Assembly (NCBI RefSeq): GCF_001244995.1
Contig: NZ_LN869529.1
Location: 317,454 to 381,453 of the forward strand
Reading direction: 5' to 3'
DNA length: 64,000 bases
Source of the DNA: Intestinimonas massiliensis (ex Afouda et al. 2020)
GTDB lineage: Bacteria > Bacillota > Clostridia > Oscillospirales > Oscillospiraceae
Shown here: piece after piece, positions 41,042 through 49,754 of the stretch
How positions within the stretch are numbered: the first letter of the stretch is position 1
How the letters are laid out: every line of letters begins with the position of its first letter
Program-made: the position numbers and the translations under genes
Notes under the pieces: model-generated
Told to the model about the DNA's origin: nothing
The model's database searches: none
What the model saw: only the letters and a program-made list of their open reading frames with translations

Positions 41042-41946
41042 TCCAGATCCACTCCGAATTCTGTCTTACATACCTGCTGGGCGGCTCCATATAGCCCAGC
41101 CATGTTTCCCAGGGCGGCCCCGACCACGCGGACACCGCGGAACCCCGGTATCAGGAGCTTCTCTATCCGCGCCTGGGCGCCCTGGATGGCATAGGGCTGC
41201 TCCATGACGCCGCCGCCCAGGACCACGCATGGGATATTAAATACGTGGATCAGGCTCACGGCTCCGGCCGCCACCTGGTCCAGCCAGGCGTCCACCACGG
41301 TGCGGACCTCTGGTTCATCCAGCCGCTGGAAGATGGCGTGCCCGCTGGTCAGCACCGGGTCCAGACCACTGGCCGCCGTGCGGAGGGCCGTCGCGGAGGC
41401 ATAGCGCTCATAGGTGCCCGCAAAGGGGTCCTGCGGGTCCAGGTCCTCCGGGTGCAGGATCAGGCCACCCAACATACCGCCGGCGGAGGGGCCGGTCCCG
41501 TAGTAGAGCTGACCGTCCAGGACCACCCCGCCGCCAATGCCGGTACCGTAGGTCAGACAGATATAGTCCCGCACACCGGCGGCCGCGCCCCGGGTACCCT
41601 CGCCCAGCGCCGCCGCGCATACGTCGTTGAGCACGGCAGCGGGCCTTTGGAACTGCGCCTCGAAGTAGCCCTTGACGTCCATCCCGGTATAGCCGGGCAA
41701 GTTCTCATTTGCATAGCGGATGACCCCGTTATTCGGATCCACCTGGCCGGCGGTGCTCACTCCAATGGCGTCAAATGGGCCGAACGTACGGATCAGAGCT
41801 GCGGCCCGGGCCAGAACGGCAGCGGCGCCCTCATTGGCCGCCGTGTCGCATTCGCTCTTTTGGGACGGTGTGCCGCCTTCAAAGACACATGCTTTTATTT
41901 TCGTGCCGCCGATGTCCAGGGCGGCAATCCTCTGCGCCGCCCTCAT
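41038..41946 (-). CDS. nanK: N-acetylmannosamine kinase (ROK family)
   Basis: A 302-residue ROK kinase: IAALDIGGTKIKACVFEGG (phosphate 1), FDAIGVSTAGQVDPNNGVI, AAVLNDVCAAALGEGTRG, and CLTYGTGIGGGVVLDGQLYY. It phosphorylates ManNAc to ManNAc-6-P. The CxCGxxGCxE zinc motif of many ROK proteins is missing; where it should be the sequence reads GGMLGGLILHPEDLDPQDPF. Start at 41946 overlaps the nanE stop (ATGA); the frame is open further upstream, antisense-quality sequence within nanE. Context makes the ManNAc role likely. Confidence 0.87.
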   Translation of the reverse strand: MRAAQRIAALDIGGTKIKACVFEGGTPSQKSECDTAANEGAAAVLARAAALIRTFGPFDAIGVSTAGQVDPNNGVIRYANENLPGYTGMDVKGYFEAQFQRPAAVLNDVCAAALGEGTRGAAAGVRDYICLTYGTGIGGGVVLDGQLYYGTGPSAGGMLGGLILHPEDLDPQDPFAGTYERYASATALRTAASGLDPVLTSGHAIFQRLDEPEVRTVVDAWLDQVAAGAVSLIHVFNIPCVVLGGGVMEQPYAIQGAQARIEKLLIPGFRGVRVVGAALGNMAGLYGAAQQVCKTEFGVDLE

Positions 41947-42638
41947 TTCAGTGCGGCCACAAAGCGCTTGGTGATCTCCAGGGGCCGGGTGATGGCGCTC
42001 CCCACCACCACGGTGAGCACGCCGATGTCCATGGCGTGTCGGAGCTGCTCCGGCGTGGAGATGTTCCCCTCCGCCACCACGGGCTTCCCGCACTCGTGGA
42101 CCAGGGTCTTGATCATGCCGTAGGGCGGCAGGGAGCAACCCGCCGTGTAGGGCGTGTAGCTGGCCATGGTGGTGCCGATGAGGTCAAAGCCCAGCGCTGC
42201 GGCTTTCATGCCCTCCTCCACGTTGGAGCAGTCTGCCATGAAAAGCTGGTCAGGGTATTTGGAACGCACTTCGGGGAACAGGGTCTCGATGGTCTCCCCG
42301 CCGGGGCGGGGACGGTGGGTGGCGTCCATGGCGATCACCTCCACCCCGCAGGCGATGAGTTCATCTACCTCTTTCATGGTGGGGGTGATGTAGAGCTCTG
42401 GGTGGTCCTCATACACCCGCTTGATGATGCCGATGATGGGCAGGGAGACCGTCTTGCGAATCTCGGCGATGTCCTCCACCGTGTTGGCCCGAATGCCTAC
42501 CGCGCCGCCCAGATAGGCGGCGTAGGCCATCCGGGACATGATGTAGGAGCTGTGCAGGGGTTCCTCGGGAAGAGCCTGGCAGGATACCACCAGGCCGCCG
42601 CGGAGCTGTTGAAGGATCGCTTGGTTCCGGCTGTTCAT
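41943..42638 (-). CDS. nanE: N-acetylmannosamine-6-phosphate 2-epimerase
   Basis: A 231-residue TIM-barrel epimerase: LRGGLVVSCQALPEEPLHSS, GAVGIRANTVEDI, PIIGIIKRVYEDHPELYITP, GVEVIAMDATHRPRPGG, FMADCSNVEEGMKAA, GFDLIGTTMASYT. It converts ManNAc-6-P to GlcNAc-6-P for NagA. First enzyme gene after the regulator, coupled to nanK. Confidence 0.96.
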   Translation of the reverse strand: MNSRNQAILQQLRGGLVVSCQALPEEPLHSSYIMSRMAYAAYLGGAVGIRANTVEDIAEIRKTVSLPIIGIIKRVYEDHPELYITPTMKEVDELIACGVEVIAMDATHRPRPGGETIETLFPEVRSKYPDQLFMADCSNVEEGMKAAALGFDLIGTTMASYTPYTAGCSLPPYGMIKTLVHECGKPVVAEGNISTPEQLRHAMDIGVLTVVVGSAITRPLEITKRFVAALK

Positions 42639-42676
42639 GAAAAAGACCTCCTGCTTTTACATGTCACACTTTAGCA

Positions 42677-43546
42677 TCAGAGCAACATGGGAGCAGTGGC
42701 GTTCAGGGTACGTTCCCGGTTTTCCTGGGCCTTTTTAAAATCTCTGGCGCAGTACTCGTGAAAAAGAACATCTATGATAAACAACTGCCCCATCTTTACC
42801 GCCACGGAGCCCTGTTGGTTCGGGGCCTCGTCCGCGCCGCAGATGAGGAGCAGGTCGGCGTACTTGGCGCCGGGGGACTTGGGAAAGCGTGTCACCAGGA
42901 TGAGCTTGGCCTGCGTCTTCTGCATGAGCTGTCCCAGCTCGGACAGCTCCCGAATGGCGCCGGAGAAGGAAAAGTAGAGGATGACGTCGTTGGCACCCAG
43001 CGTGGCGGCGGTGACCGCCTGCATGTGGAAGTCGCTGATCCAATGAAATTTTGATGTGATGGTGGCGAAACGCCCCCAGGCGTCCATGGCGATGATGGAG
43101 GAGTTGCCCTGTCCAAAGCAGTAGACGTTCTCGGCGTCGCGGAGGCAGTCCACCACCTTGCTGATCTGCTCATAGTCCAGCATCTCGAACGTCTGCTGAA
43201 GCGCCTGTGTGCCCACGTGGTAGAGCTTTTGACATTTCTGCTCGATGCTGTCCCCCGCCTGGACGTTCCCGTATATATCGTATCCACTGGCCGGCCCCGA
43301 TCCGCCGTCTGCGGAGAGGACCTGGGCGGCACGCATTTTGAAGTCGTTGAAGCTCAGACAGTCCACCGTGCGGCAGAAGCGGGTGATGGTCGCCTCGCTC
43401 ACCCCGCAGGCGTCCGCCAGGTCCCGGATCATGATATGGGGCAGTTCAGGCCTGTGCTTTAGAACGTAGTCGGCCACTTTGATCTCCGAACGAGTCATCC
43501 CGTTGTAGCCCTGGACAATCAGGTCAAAAATATTGTTGCCATTCAT
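42677..43546 (-). CDS. RpiR/MurR-family regulator of the sialic acid locus
   Basis: A 289-residue regulator: N-terminal HTH_6 domain (ADACGVSEATITRFCRTVDC) and a C-terminal SIS sugar-phosphate domain (~125-260: VYCFGQGNSSIIAMDAWGRF, DVILYFSFSGAIRELSELGQ). Such NanR-type RpiR proteins sense ManNAc-6-P or GlcN-6-P and repress nan genes. It heads the minus-strand operon and faces the ABC-importer operon across a 345-bp region with two promoters and an RpiR-like palindrome. Confidence 0.92.
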   Translation of the reverse strand: MNGNNIFDLIVQGYNGMTRSEIKVADYVLKHRPELPHIMIRDLADACGVSEATITRFCRTVDCLSFNDFKMRAAQVLSADGGSGPASGYDIYGNVQAGDSIEQKCQKLYHVGTQALQQTFEMLDYEQISKVVDCLRDAENVYCFGQGNSSIIAMDAWGRFATITSKFHWISDFHMQAVTAATLGANDVILYFSFSGAIRELSELGQLMQKTQAKLILVTRFPKSPGAKYADLLLICGADEAPNQQGSVAVKMGQLFIIDVLFHEYCARDFKKAQENRERTLNATAPMLL

Positions 43547-43661
43547 GGGTGGTCATTCCTTTCTCTTACCCGCGGTTTCATCTATCATCTGAAAAAGCCA
43601 TCCGGTCATGAGGTGGCCGTCCATGAAAATCAGTTTCAGATCTGTAAGCATCCGTAATTGC

Positions 43662-43690
43662 ATTTTAGTCCTATTTTTCGTTTCTTACAA
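43662..43690 (-). promoter_or_regulatory. Promoter of the rpiR-nan-nag operon
   Basis: Minus strand: TTGTAA (43690-43685), 17 bases, TAAAAT (43667-43662), about 115 bases before the regulator start. Confidence 0.6.
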
Positions 43691-43765
43691 TCAGCAGTTT
43701 TGCGAAACGGAAATTTTTGTATATCTGCACAAGAAAAGAAAGTAAATTTCGTTTATCATTTACAG

Positions 43766-43794
43766 TTGAAAATAATTTTCATTTAAGCTACAAT
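43766..43794 (+). promoter_or_regulatory. Promoter of the ABC-importer operon with embedded palindrome
   Basis: TTGAAA (43766-43771), 17 bases, TACAAT (43789-43794). The perfect dyad TGAAAAT-A-ATTTTCA (43767-43781) overlaps the -35 and spacer; it fits the TGAAA-N-TTTCA type sites of RpiR regulators, so repression by the adjacent regulator is likely. Confidence 0.65.
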
Positions 43795-43891
43795 GAGGCC
43801 AGCATCAGAGCAACCGTTACTCCAGCGGCACCACGGGCCCCATCAGTACTCGAACCAGCCATACCTGATTTCAGGAAGGAGAAACGAAACA

Positions 43892-45598
43892 ATGAAAACC
43901 TTGTGGAAACGCGCGACAGGTCTCTTGCTCAGTTCCGCCCTGATATTCAGCCTCGCCGCCTGTACCAGCGGCGGGACAGGGGACACCAACACCAAGCAGC
44001 CGGACGACTCCGGGTCGGCCCAGGCGAGTGAGCCCGCTATGCCCGACTCCGGCGCCACTGGCGAAAAGCTCATCTACACCAACGGCGGCCCCGAGGAGTT
44101 CTTCGAGACACCTTGGCTCAACCCCGGTACTTACGTCTATAACAAGGCGGTCTACGGCCACCTCATTGTGGCCGACGAGAACCTCAATCCCATCCCGGAC
44201 CATCCGGACGCCTTGGCCACCTATGAGTATAGCACCGACGGCAAGACCCTGACCTTCACCCTCCGGGACGACGCCTACTGGCACAACGGTGACAAGGTCA
44301 CTCCCGAGGACATTAAGTGGAGCATCGAGTTCGTGTCCAAGACCCCGGTGGCCAACGCCGTGTTCGTCTCCACCTTCTCCGCCATCGAGGGCAGCAAGAC
44401 CAACGATGTCTTCAACGAGACCTTCTCCGGCATCGCCATCGACGGCCAGAAGATCACCATCACCTTTGACAAGATCGCCCCCGACGCCCTGCTCACCTTC
44501 ACCCAGTTCGCCCCCGTGCCCAAGAGCGAGTTTGAGGGCATCGACCCCTTGCAGGTCCAGCAGGCCCCCTTCTTCCAGCACCCCATTGGCTGCGGCCCCT
44601 TCATGGTGGAAGAGGTCAACATGAAGAACTACACCATCCTGGCCCCCTTTGATAAATACTACAATGGCGTAGCCGATTTCAAGATCCAGATGCTGCCCTC
44701 TGCCGGTGACTCCGACCCCAACGTTGTCACCCGCGCCAAGTCCGGCAACCTGGACTACGGCTACACCAAGATGATCTCCGACGTGCAGGCCCTGGAGGGT
44801 ACCCCCGGCATCACCATCACCCCCATCGACGTGCGCTACACCCGCCTGTTCTTCCTCAACAAATTCGATAAGCAGGACGGCTCCCCTGCGCCTCTGGCCG
44901 ATGAGCGGGTCCGCCAGGCCATCCGATATGCCATCGACATGAGCACCATCTGCGAGACCCTCTTCCAGGGTGCCGCCGTCCCCGCCAACGCCATGGCACC
45001 CGACGCCAACCTCAAGGATTCCAGCCTCAACGACTACAACTATGACCCTGCGAAAGCGAAGGAGCTGCTGGCCGACGCCGGCTGGGATGCCAACACCACC
45101 ATCAAGGTGGTCTACTACTACACCGACCAGGCCACCGTGGACCTGATGACCGCCATCCAGGCCTATCTGGCCGACGTGGGTATCAAGATGGAGTTCGAGC
45201 TGGTGGAGGGTGACTTGGCTACCATCCTGTGGGCCGCCCCCGCCGACCAAACCAATGGCCCCCGCGCGGTGGACTGGGATATGTGCTACGCAGCCAACGC
45301 CGCCCTGTCCCTCCACGAGTATTACGACCGCTACCGCACCGGCTCCCCCACCAACTCCCACACCCCGGAGGACGCCGAGCTCAACCGCCTGATCGACGCC
45401 ACCAACGCCTCCGCCGACGTGAACGCCCAGAACGAGGCGTTCAAGGACCTCATCAAGTACGAGAACGAGAATATGTTCACCATGGCCCTGTACTATCAGC
45501 CCATCTTCCTCATCACCAGCGACAAGATCGGTGACATCCAACTGGGCACCCCGCAGTTCTGCATTAACTGGGACATCCAGAATTGGAACGTGCAGTAA
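43892..45598 (+). CDS. Family 5 substrate-binding lipoprotein (sialic acid importer candidate)
   Basis: A 568-residue SBP_bac_5 protein. Signal peptide MKTLWKRATGLLLSSALIFS ends in lipobox LAAC with lipid-anchored Cys24, followed by a Ser/Gly/Asp-rich linker. Family blocks: GKTLTFTLRDDAYWHNGDKV, TPEDIKWSIEFV, GCGPFMVEEVN, ADERVRQAIRYAIDM. Most members bind peptides, but SatA of Haemophilus ducreyi, which binds sialic acid, belongs here; the locus suggests the same. Start at 43892 follows AAGGA. A hairpin after the gene probably keeps its mRNA more abundant than the downstream permease mRNA. Confidence 0.9.
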   Translation: MKTLWKRATGLLLSSALIFSLAACTSGGTGDTNTKQPDDSGSAQASEPAMPDSGATGEKLIYTNGGPEEFFETPWLNPGTYVYNKAVYGHLIVADENLNPIPDHPDALATYEYSTDGKTLTFTLRDDAYWHNGDKVTPEDIKWSIEFVSKTPVANAVFVSTFSAIEGSKTNDVFNETFSGIAIDGQKITITFDKIAPDALLTFTQFAPVPKSEFEGIDPLQVQQAPFFQHPIGCGPFMVEEVNMKNYTILAPFDKYYNGVADFKIQMLPSAGDSDPNVVTRAKSGNLDYGYTKMISDVQALEGTPGITITPIDVRYTRLFFLNKFDKQDGSPAPLADERVRQAIRYAIDMSTICETLFQGAAVPANAMAPDANLKDSSLNDYNYDPAKAKELLADAGWDANTTIKVVYYYTDQATVDLMTAIQAYLADVGIKMEFELVEGDLATILWAAPADQTNGPRAVDWDMCYAANAALSLHEYYDRYRTGSPTNSHTPEDAELNRLIDATNASADVNAQNEAFKDLIKYENENMFTMALYYQPIFLITSDKIGDIQLGTPQFCINWDIQNWNVQ

Positions 45599-45693
45599 GC
45601 CAGTGATCTCTATTTGAGCCTTACCAAAGTACATAGGGGCCGGGTCCTCTCCGTTTAGCCCTGGTCATAGGGCTCAAAGAAGACTTCCGTTGG

Positions 45694-45727
45694 GAAGGGG
45701 CGGCGCAACGCCGCCCCTTCTTCTTTT
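45694..45727 (+). terminator. Intra-operon terminator/attenuator after the binding protein gene
   Basis: GAAGGGGCGGCG-CAA-CGCCGCCCCTTC followed by TTCTTTT. A smaller hairpin (AGCCCT/AGGGCT, ~45657-45674) precedes it. Partial termination would give excess binding protein over permease, as usual in ABC importers. Confidence 0.75.
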
Positions 45728-45746
45728 AAATCCGGGAGGGTGAAAA

Positions 45747-46715
45747 ATGCGAAATACACTGCAGTATATCTTAAAAAAGCTCCTGTTCATGATCCCTATG
45801 GTCCTGGTCATCACGTTTCTCATCTATGGAGGATTGGAGCTGACGCCCGGCGACGCCATCTCCCACATGATCCCGCCCGATCAACTGGCCAACGTAGACC
45901 CTTCTCAACTGGAGGCCCTGCGGCAAGCCTATGGCCTCAACGACCCCTTCCTTCTGCGCTACCTGCGCTGGCTGTGGGAGCTGCTCCACGGCAACTTCGG
46001 GTACTCCATCACCAGCGGCGTACCCATCAAGGACATCCTGCTCCAGCTCTTCCCCGCGACCCTGGAGCTCTCCTTGGCCGCGCTGGTCATCTCCACCGTG
46101 CTGGGCAGTATCCTGGGCATCCTCAGCGCCCTCAAAAAGGGGTCCATCGGGGACAACGTGCTCACCGTGCTCGGTATGATCGGCGTGTCCATCCCTCAGT
46201 TCTTCTTCGGCATGCTCTGCATCTTGGTGTTCGCTCTGGACTGGGCCATTTTACCTATTGGAGGGCGGATGGCGCCGGGGGAGTCGGGGATATGGGCCCA
46301 CTTCAAGTACCTGATCCTCCCCGCCAGCGTGCTGGGTATCTCGCTGACCGCCGGCGTGATGCGGTACTCCCGCTCCAGTATGCTGGACACCATGAATAAG
46401 GACTACATCAAGACGGCCCGGGCCAAGGGCCTGCCGGAGTGGCGGGTCAACCTGGTCCACGGCTTCCGGGTGGCACTCACCCCCGTGGTGGTGCTGATCG
46501 GCTTCCGACTGCCCACCCTAATCGGCGGCTCGGTGGTCATCGAGACCATCTTTCAGTGGCCGGGCATCGGCAACGCCTTTAAGACCGCCGTAACAGGCCA
46601 GAATTACCCGCTGGTTATGATGATTGCCCTTTTCTCGGTGCTGGCCGTGCTGGTAGCCAGCTTCCTGGTGGATATCCTGACGGCGATCCTCGACCCGCGG
46701 GTCAAGCTGGAGTAA
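45747..46715 (+). CDS. ABC permease (DppB type)
   Basis: A 322-residue inner membrane protein with six spans: N-terminal YILKKLLFMIPMVLVITFLI, the periplasmic LTPGDAISHMIPPDQ loop, and the EAA-like coupling loop DYIKTARAKGLPEWRVNLVH. It pairs with the next gene product to form the importer channel. GGGAGGG precedes the ATG. Confidence 0.93.
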   Translation: MRNTLQYILKKLLFMIPMVLVITFLIYGGLELTPGDAISHMIPPDQLANVDPSQLEALRQAYGLNDPFLLRYLRWLWELLHGNFGYSITSGVPIKDILLQLFPATLELSLAALVISTVLGSILGILSALKKGSIGDNVLTVLGMIGVSIPQFFFGMLCILVFALDWAILPIGGRMAPGESGIWAHFKYLILPASVLGISLTAGVMRYSRSSMLDTMNKDYIKTARAKGLPEWRVNLVHGFRVALTPVVVLIGFRLPTLIGGSVVIETIFQWPGIGNAFKTAVTGQNYPLVMMIALFSVLAVLVASFLVDILTAILDPRVKLE

Positions 46716-46728
46716 GGGGGCATATGAA

Positions 46729-47664
46729 ATGACTGCTGAATCAACAACAAGAAGGCGCACCCGTCTGGACCGGAAGTTCGACAAGCTCCGGGACGCCGAG
46801 GAGGCTGGCAGGCTGGGTAAGAGCAAAACCAGCCGCGCAGTCCGCAAAATGATGGAGAACCGGCTGGCCGTCATAGGTATCGTGGTGTTCGCAATTATCC
46901 TCCTGGCCTGCGTCTTGGCGCCCCTGATCTCCCCCTACGACCCCCTCACCACCGACCTGCGCGCCATGACCCAGCCGCCCTCCTTGGCCCACCTCTTCGG
47001 CACCGATAAGCTGGGCCGGGACGTGTTCACCCGCACCCTCTACGGCGGGAGGCTCTCCATCCTCATCGGCCTGGGCTCTGCCCTGGGGGCCGCTGGCATC
47101 GGCGTGCTGCTGGGCTGCTACGGCGGCTACAAGGGCGGGCTCTTCGACAAGATCGTGCTGCGCCTCTCGGAGATCTTTATGTCCTTCCCCCAGCTTATCC
47201 TGGTGATGATGCTTGGCACCATTTTCGGCCGGGGGCTGTGGAACCTCATCTTCATCTTCATCCTCACCGGCTGGGGCGGCGTGTACCGCCAGGCCCGAGC
47301 CAAAATGCTCTCCCTGCGGGAGGAGGAGTACGTCCAATCCATGCGAGCCTTTGGCTTGAGCGACATGGTCATCGCCTACAAGCACATGCTACCCAACGCC
47401 GTGGGGCCGGTGGTGGTCAACCTCACCCTCTCCACCGCCATGTTCATCCTGGACGAGGCCGCCATGAGCTTCTTAGGGCTGGGCGTCCCGCCGGAGATCG
47501 CCACCTGGGGTAATATCCTCAACGCCGCTCAGGACCTCTATGTCATGCAAAATTACTGGTGGCTGTGGCTGCCGGTGGGCATCGTCGTCTCCCTCTTCGT
47601 CATCAGTGTCAACTGTATTGGCGACGGCCTGCGCGACTCCACCGACCCCACCCAGCAGGGTTAA
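46729..47664 (+). CDS. ABC permease (DppC type)
   Basis: A 311-residue permease: cytoplasmic Arg/Lys-rich N-terminus, first span AVIGIVVFAIILLACVLAPL, the APLISPYDP and HLFGTDKLGRDVFTRTLYGG signature of OppC/DppC, coupling loop REEEYVQSMRAFGLSDMVIA, and AAMSFLGLGVPPEIATWGNI. Second half of the channel; 13 bases after the first permease. Confidence 0.94.
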   Translation: MTAESTTRRRTRLDRKFDKLRDAEEAGRLGKSKTSRAVRKMMENRLAVIGIVVFAIILLACVLAPLISPYDPLTTDLRAMTQPPSLAHLFGTDKLGRDVFTRTLYGGRLSILIGLGSALGAAGIGVLLGCYGGYKGGLFDKIVLRLSEIFMSFPQLILVMMLGTIFGRGLWNLIFIFILTGWGGVYRQARAKMLSLREEEYVQSMRAFGLSDMVIAYKHMLPNAVGPVVVNLTLSTAMFILDEAAMSFLGLGVPPEIATWGNILNAAQDLYVMQNYWWLWLPVGIVVSLFVISVNCIGDGLRDSTDPTQQG

Positions 47665-47676
47665 GGAGGAGGAAAT

Positions 47677-48705
47677 ATGGAACAGCAAGCCATCATCACC
47701 GTCAAGGACCTGCGGACCTATTTTTACTCCGACAAGCGGTGTAACAAGGTCCTCAACGGCATCTCCTTCGAGCTCTATAAGGGCCGCACCCTCTGCGTGG
47801 TGGGGGAGTCCGGCTGCGGCAAGAGCGTCACCGCCACCTCCGTCATGCAGCTTCTGCCCAAGCTCTCCCGTATCGAGAGCGGCTCCATCACCTACCATAG
47901 CGACAAGGGGGATATCCGCATCGACCAGCTCCCCCGCAACGGCAAGCAGATGCGCGCCCTCCGGGGGCGGGACATGGCGATGATCTTTCAGGACCCCATG
48001 ACTGCCCTCAACCCGGTCTACACCATCGGTTTCCAGATCGGTGAGGACCTCAAGTACCACACGGACCTCGATAAGAAGGCTCGGCGGGCCCGGACCCTGG
48101 AGCTACTGACCCAGATGGGCATCTCCACCCCGGAGAAGCGCATCGACCAGTACCCCCATGAGTTCTCCGGCGGTATGCGCCAGCGGGCCATGATCGCCAT
48201 GGCCATGAGCTGCAACCCCAAGGTGCTCATCGCAGACGAGCCTACCACCGCTCTGGACGTGACCATCCAGGCCCAGATCTTCGAGCTGATGGAGAAGCTC
48301 AAGCGGGAGCACGACACCGCCGTTATGCTCATCACCCACGACATGGGCGTGGTGAGCGAGCTGGCCGACGACGTGGCCGTCATGTATATGGGCAGCATCG
48401 TGGAGCGGGGCTCCGTCCGGGACGTGCTCAAGCACCCGGCCCACCCCTATACCTCCGCACTGCTGCGCTCCATCCCCGTGCTCCACCAGGGCAAGAACCA
48501 GCGGCTGGAGCCCATCCGCGGCTCCACGCCGGACCCCTATGACCGGCCCAAGGGCTGCCAGTTTGCCCCTCGGTGCGACTTCTGCTGCGACAAGTGCACG
48601 CAGGAGATGCCGCCGGAGGCCCCGGTCTGCAACGGGCACGCCGTACGCTGCTGGAATGCCGACAAGGTCTATACCGGGCGCAGAGAGGAGGCGGCTGCCA
48701 TATGA
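47677..48705 (+). CDS. ABC ATPase (DppD type)
   Basis: A 342-residue ATP-binding subunit: Walker A GESGCGKS, Q loop MIFQDPMTALNP, signature FSGGMRQR, Walker B VLIADEPTTALD, H loop LITHDMGVV, and the C-terminal oligopeptide/dipeptide extension with the four-Cys CQFAPRCDFCCDKC. The C-terminal Cys motif binds a [4Fe-4S] cluster in some homologues. Follows the permease by 12 bases and overlaps the next gene (ATGA). Confidence 0.95.
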   Translation: MEQQAIITVKDLRTYFYSDKRCNKVLNGISFELYKGRTLCVVGESGCGKSVTATSVMQLLPKLSRIESGSITYHSDKGDIRIDQLPRNGKQMRALRGRDMAMIFQDPMTALNPVYTIGFQIGEDLKYHTDLDKKARRARTLELLTQMGISTPEKRIDQYPHEFSGGMRQRAMIAMAMSCNPKVLIADEPTTALDVTIQAQIFELMEKLKREHDTAVMLITHDMGVVSELADDVAVMYMGSIVERGSVRDVLKHPAHPYTSALLRSIPVLHQGKNQRLEPIRGSTPDPYDRPKGCQFAPRCDFCCDKCTQEMPPEAPVCNGHAVRCWNADKVYTGRREEAAAI

Positions 48706-49742
48706 GTGAATCGAAGGAAGTGCTGTTGCAGATGCGCGGTGTGAAGACCTTTTTCCCCGTGCGCAGCGGCTTTTTCAACAAGGTGACCGACCACGTCCAG
48801 GCAGTCAACGACGTGGACTTGGACATCTACAGGGGCGAGACCCTGGGCCTGGTGGGGGAATCCGGCTGCGGAAAGACCACCCTGGGTAAATCCATCATCC
48901 AGTTGGTCAAGGCCACCGATGGAACCATGATGTACGATTTCGGTCCCCATCACGGCGGGAAAAAAGACCTGCGGCACCTGAGCAAGGAGGAGGAACAGGT
49001 CCTGCACCGCCGCATCCAGATCGTCTTCCAGGACCCCTATTCCTCCCTGAACCCCTCCTTTACGATTTACCAGTCCTTGGCCGACCCCCTCAAGCATTTT
49101 GGGGTGACCAACAAAAAGAATCAGCGGGCGCTCATTGCCGATATCCTGGAGGCGGTGAATATGCGCCCGGAGTATATGGACCGCTATCCCCATGAATTTT
49201 CTGGAGGCCAGCGCCAGCGGATCGGGATCGCCAGGGCTTTGCTGGTCCACCCCGAGATGGTGGTCTGCGACGAGGCGGTCTCCGCCCTGGACGTGTCCAT
49301 TCAGGCCCAGGTACTCAACCTCCTCATGCAGCTCAAGGAGGAGCGCCATCTCACCTACATCTTCATCACCCATAACCTCTCCGTGGTGGAGTACATCTCT
49401 GACCGCATCGCCGTCATGTACCTGGGGCGCATCGTAGAGCTCTCCACCACCGAGCAAATCTTCGACCACACCATGCACCCTTACACGGAGGCCCTCCTCT
49501 CCGCCATCCCCGTGGTGGACCCGGACAACAAGCGCAGCCGCATTGTGCTGGAGGGCGACGTGCCCAACCCCGTCCACCCACCCGAGGGCTGTCATTTCCA
49601 CCCCCGTTGCAAGAAGTGCATGGAAATATGCAAGCACCAGAAGCCCGTGCTCAAGCGGCACATCATCGACGGGGAGGAGCACTTCTGCGCCTGCCACCTC
49701 TATGATGATACCTCCGCCGCGGCCCCGGCGAAAAAAGAATAA
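48702..49742 (+). CDS. ABC ATPase (DppF type)
   Basis: A 346-residue second ATPase: Walker A GESGCGKT, IVFQDPYSSLNP, signature FSGGQRQR, MVVCDEAVSALD (Walker B reads DEA where DEP is usual), FITHNLSVVEYISDRIAVMY, and a C-terminal CHFHPRCKKCMEIC motif. Start at 48702 overlaps the DppD-type stop. The pair powers the importer. Confidence 0.95.
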   Translation: MSESKEVLLQMRGVKTFFPVRSGFFNKVTDHVQAVNDVDLDIYRGETLGLVGESGCGKTTLGKSIIQLVKATDGTMMYDFGPHHGGKKDLRHLSKEEEQVLHRRIQIVFQDPYSSLNPSFTIYQSLADPLKHFGVTNKKNQRALIADILEAVNMRPEYMDRYPHEFSGGQRQRIGIARALLVHPEMVVCDEAVSALDVSIQAQVLNLLMQLKEERHLTYIFITHNLSVVEYISDRIAVMYLGRIVELSTTEQIFDHTMHPYTEALLSAIPVVDPDNKRSRIVLEGDVPNPVHPPEGCHFHPRCKKCMEICKHQKPVLKRHIIDGEEHFCACHLYDDTSAAAPAKKE

Positions 49743-49754
49743 AGGGGCGGTCCC

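Noticed and set aside
43871-45634. 587-codon Gly/Val-rich minus-strand frame opposite the binding-protein gene
   Set aside because: Antisense of the lipoprotein gene; repetitive Gly/Val/Asp composition comes from reverse reading of its codons.
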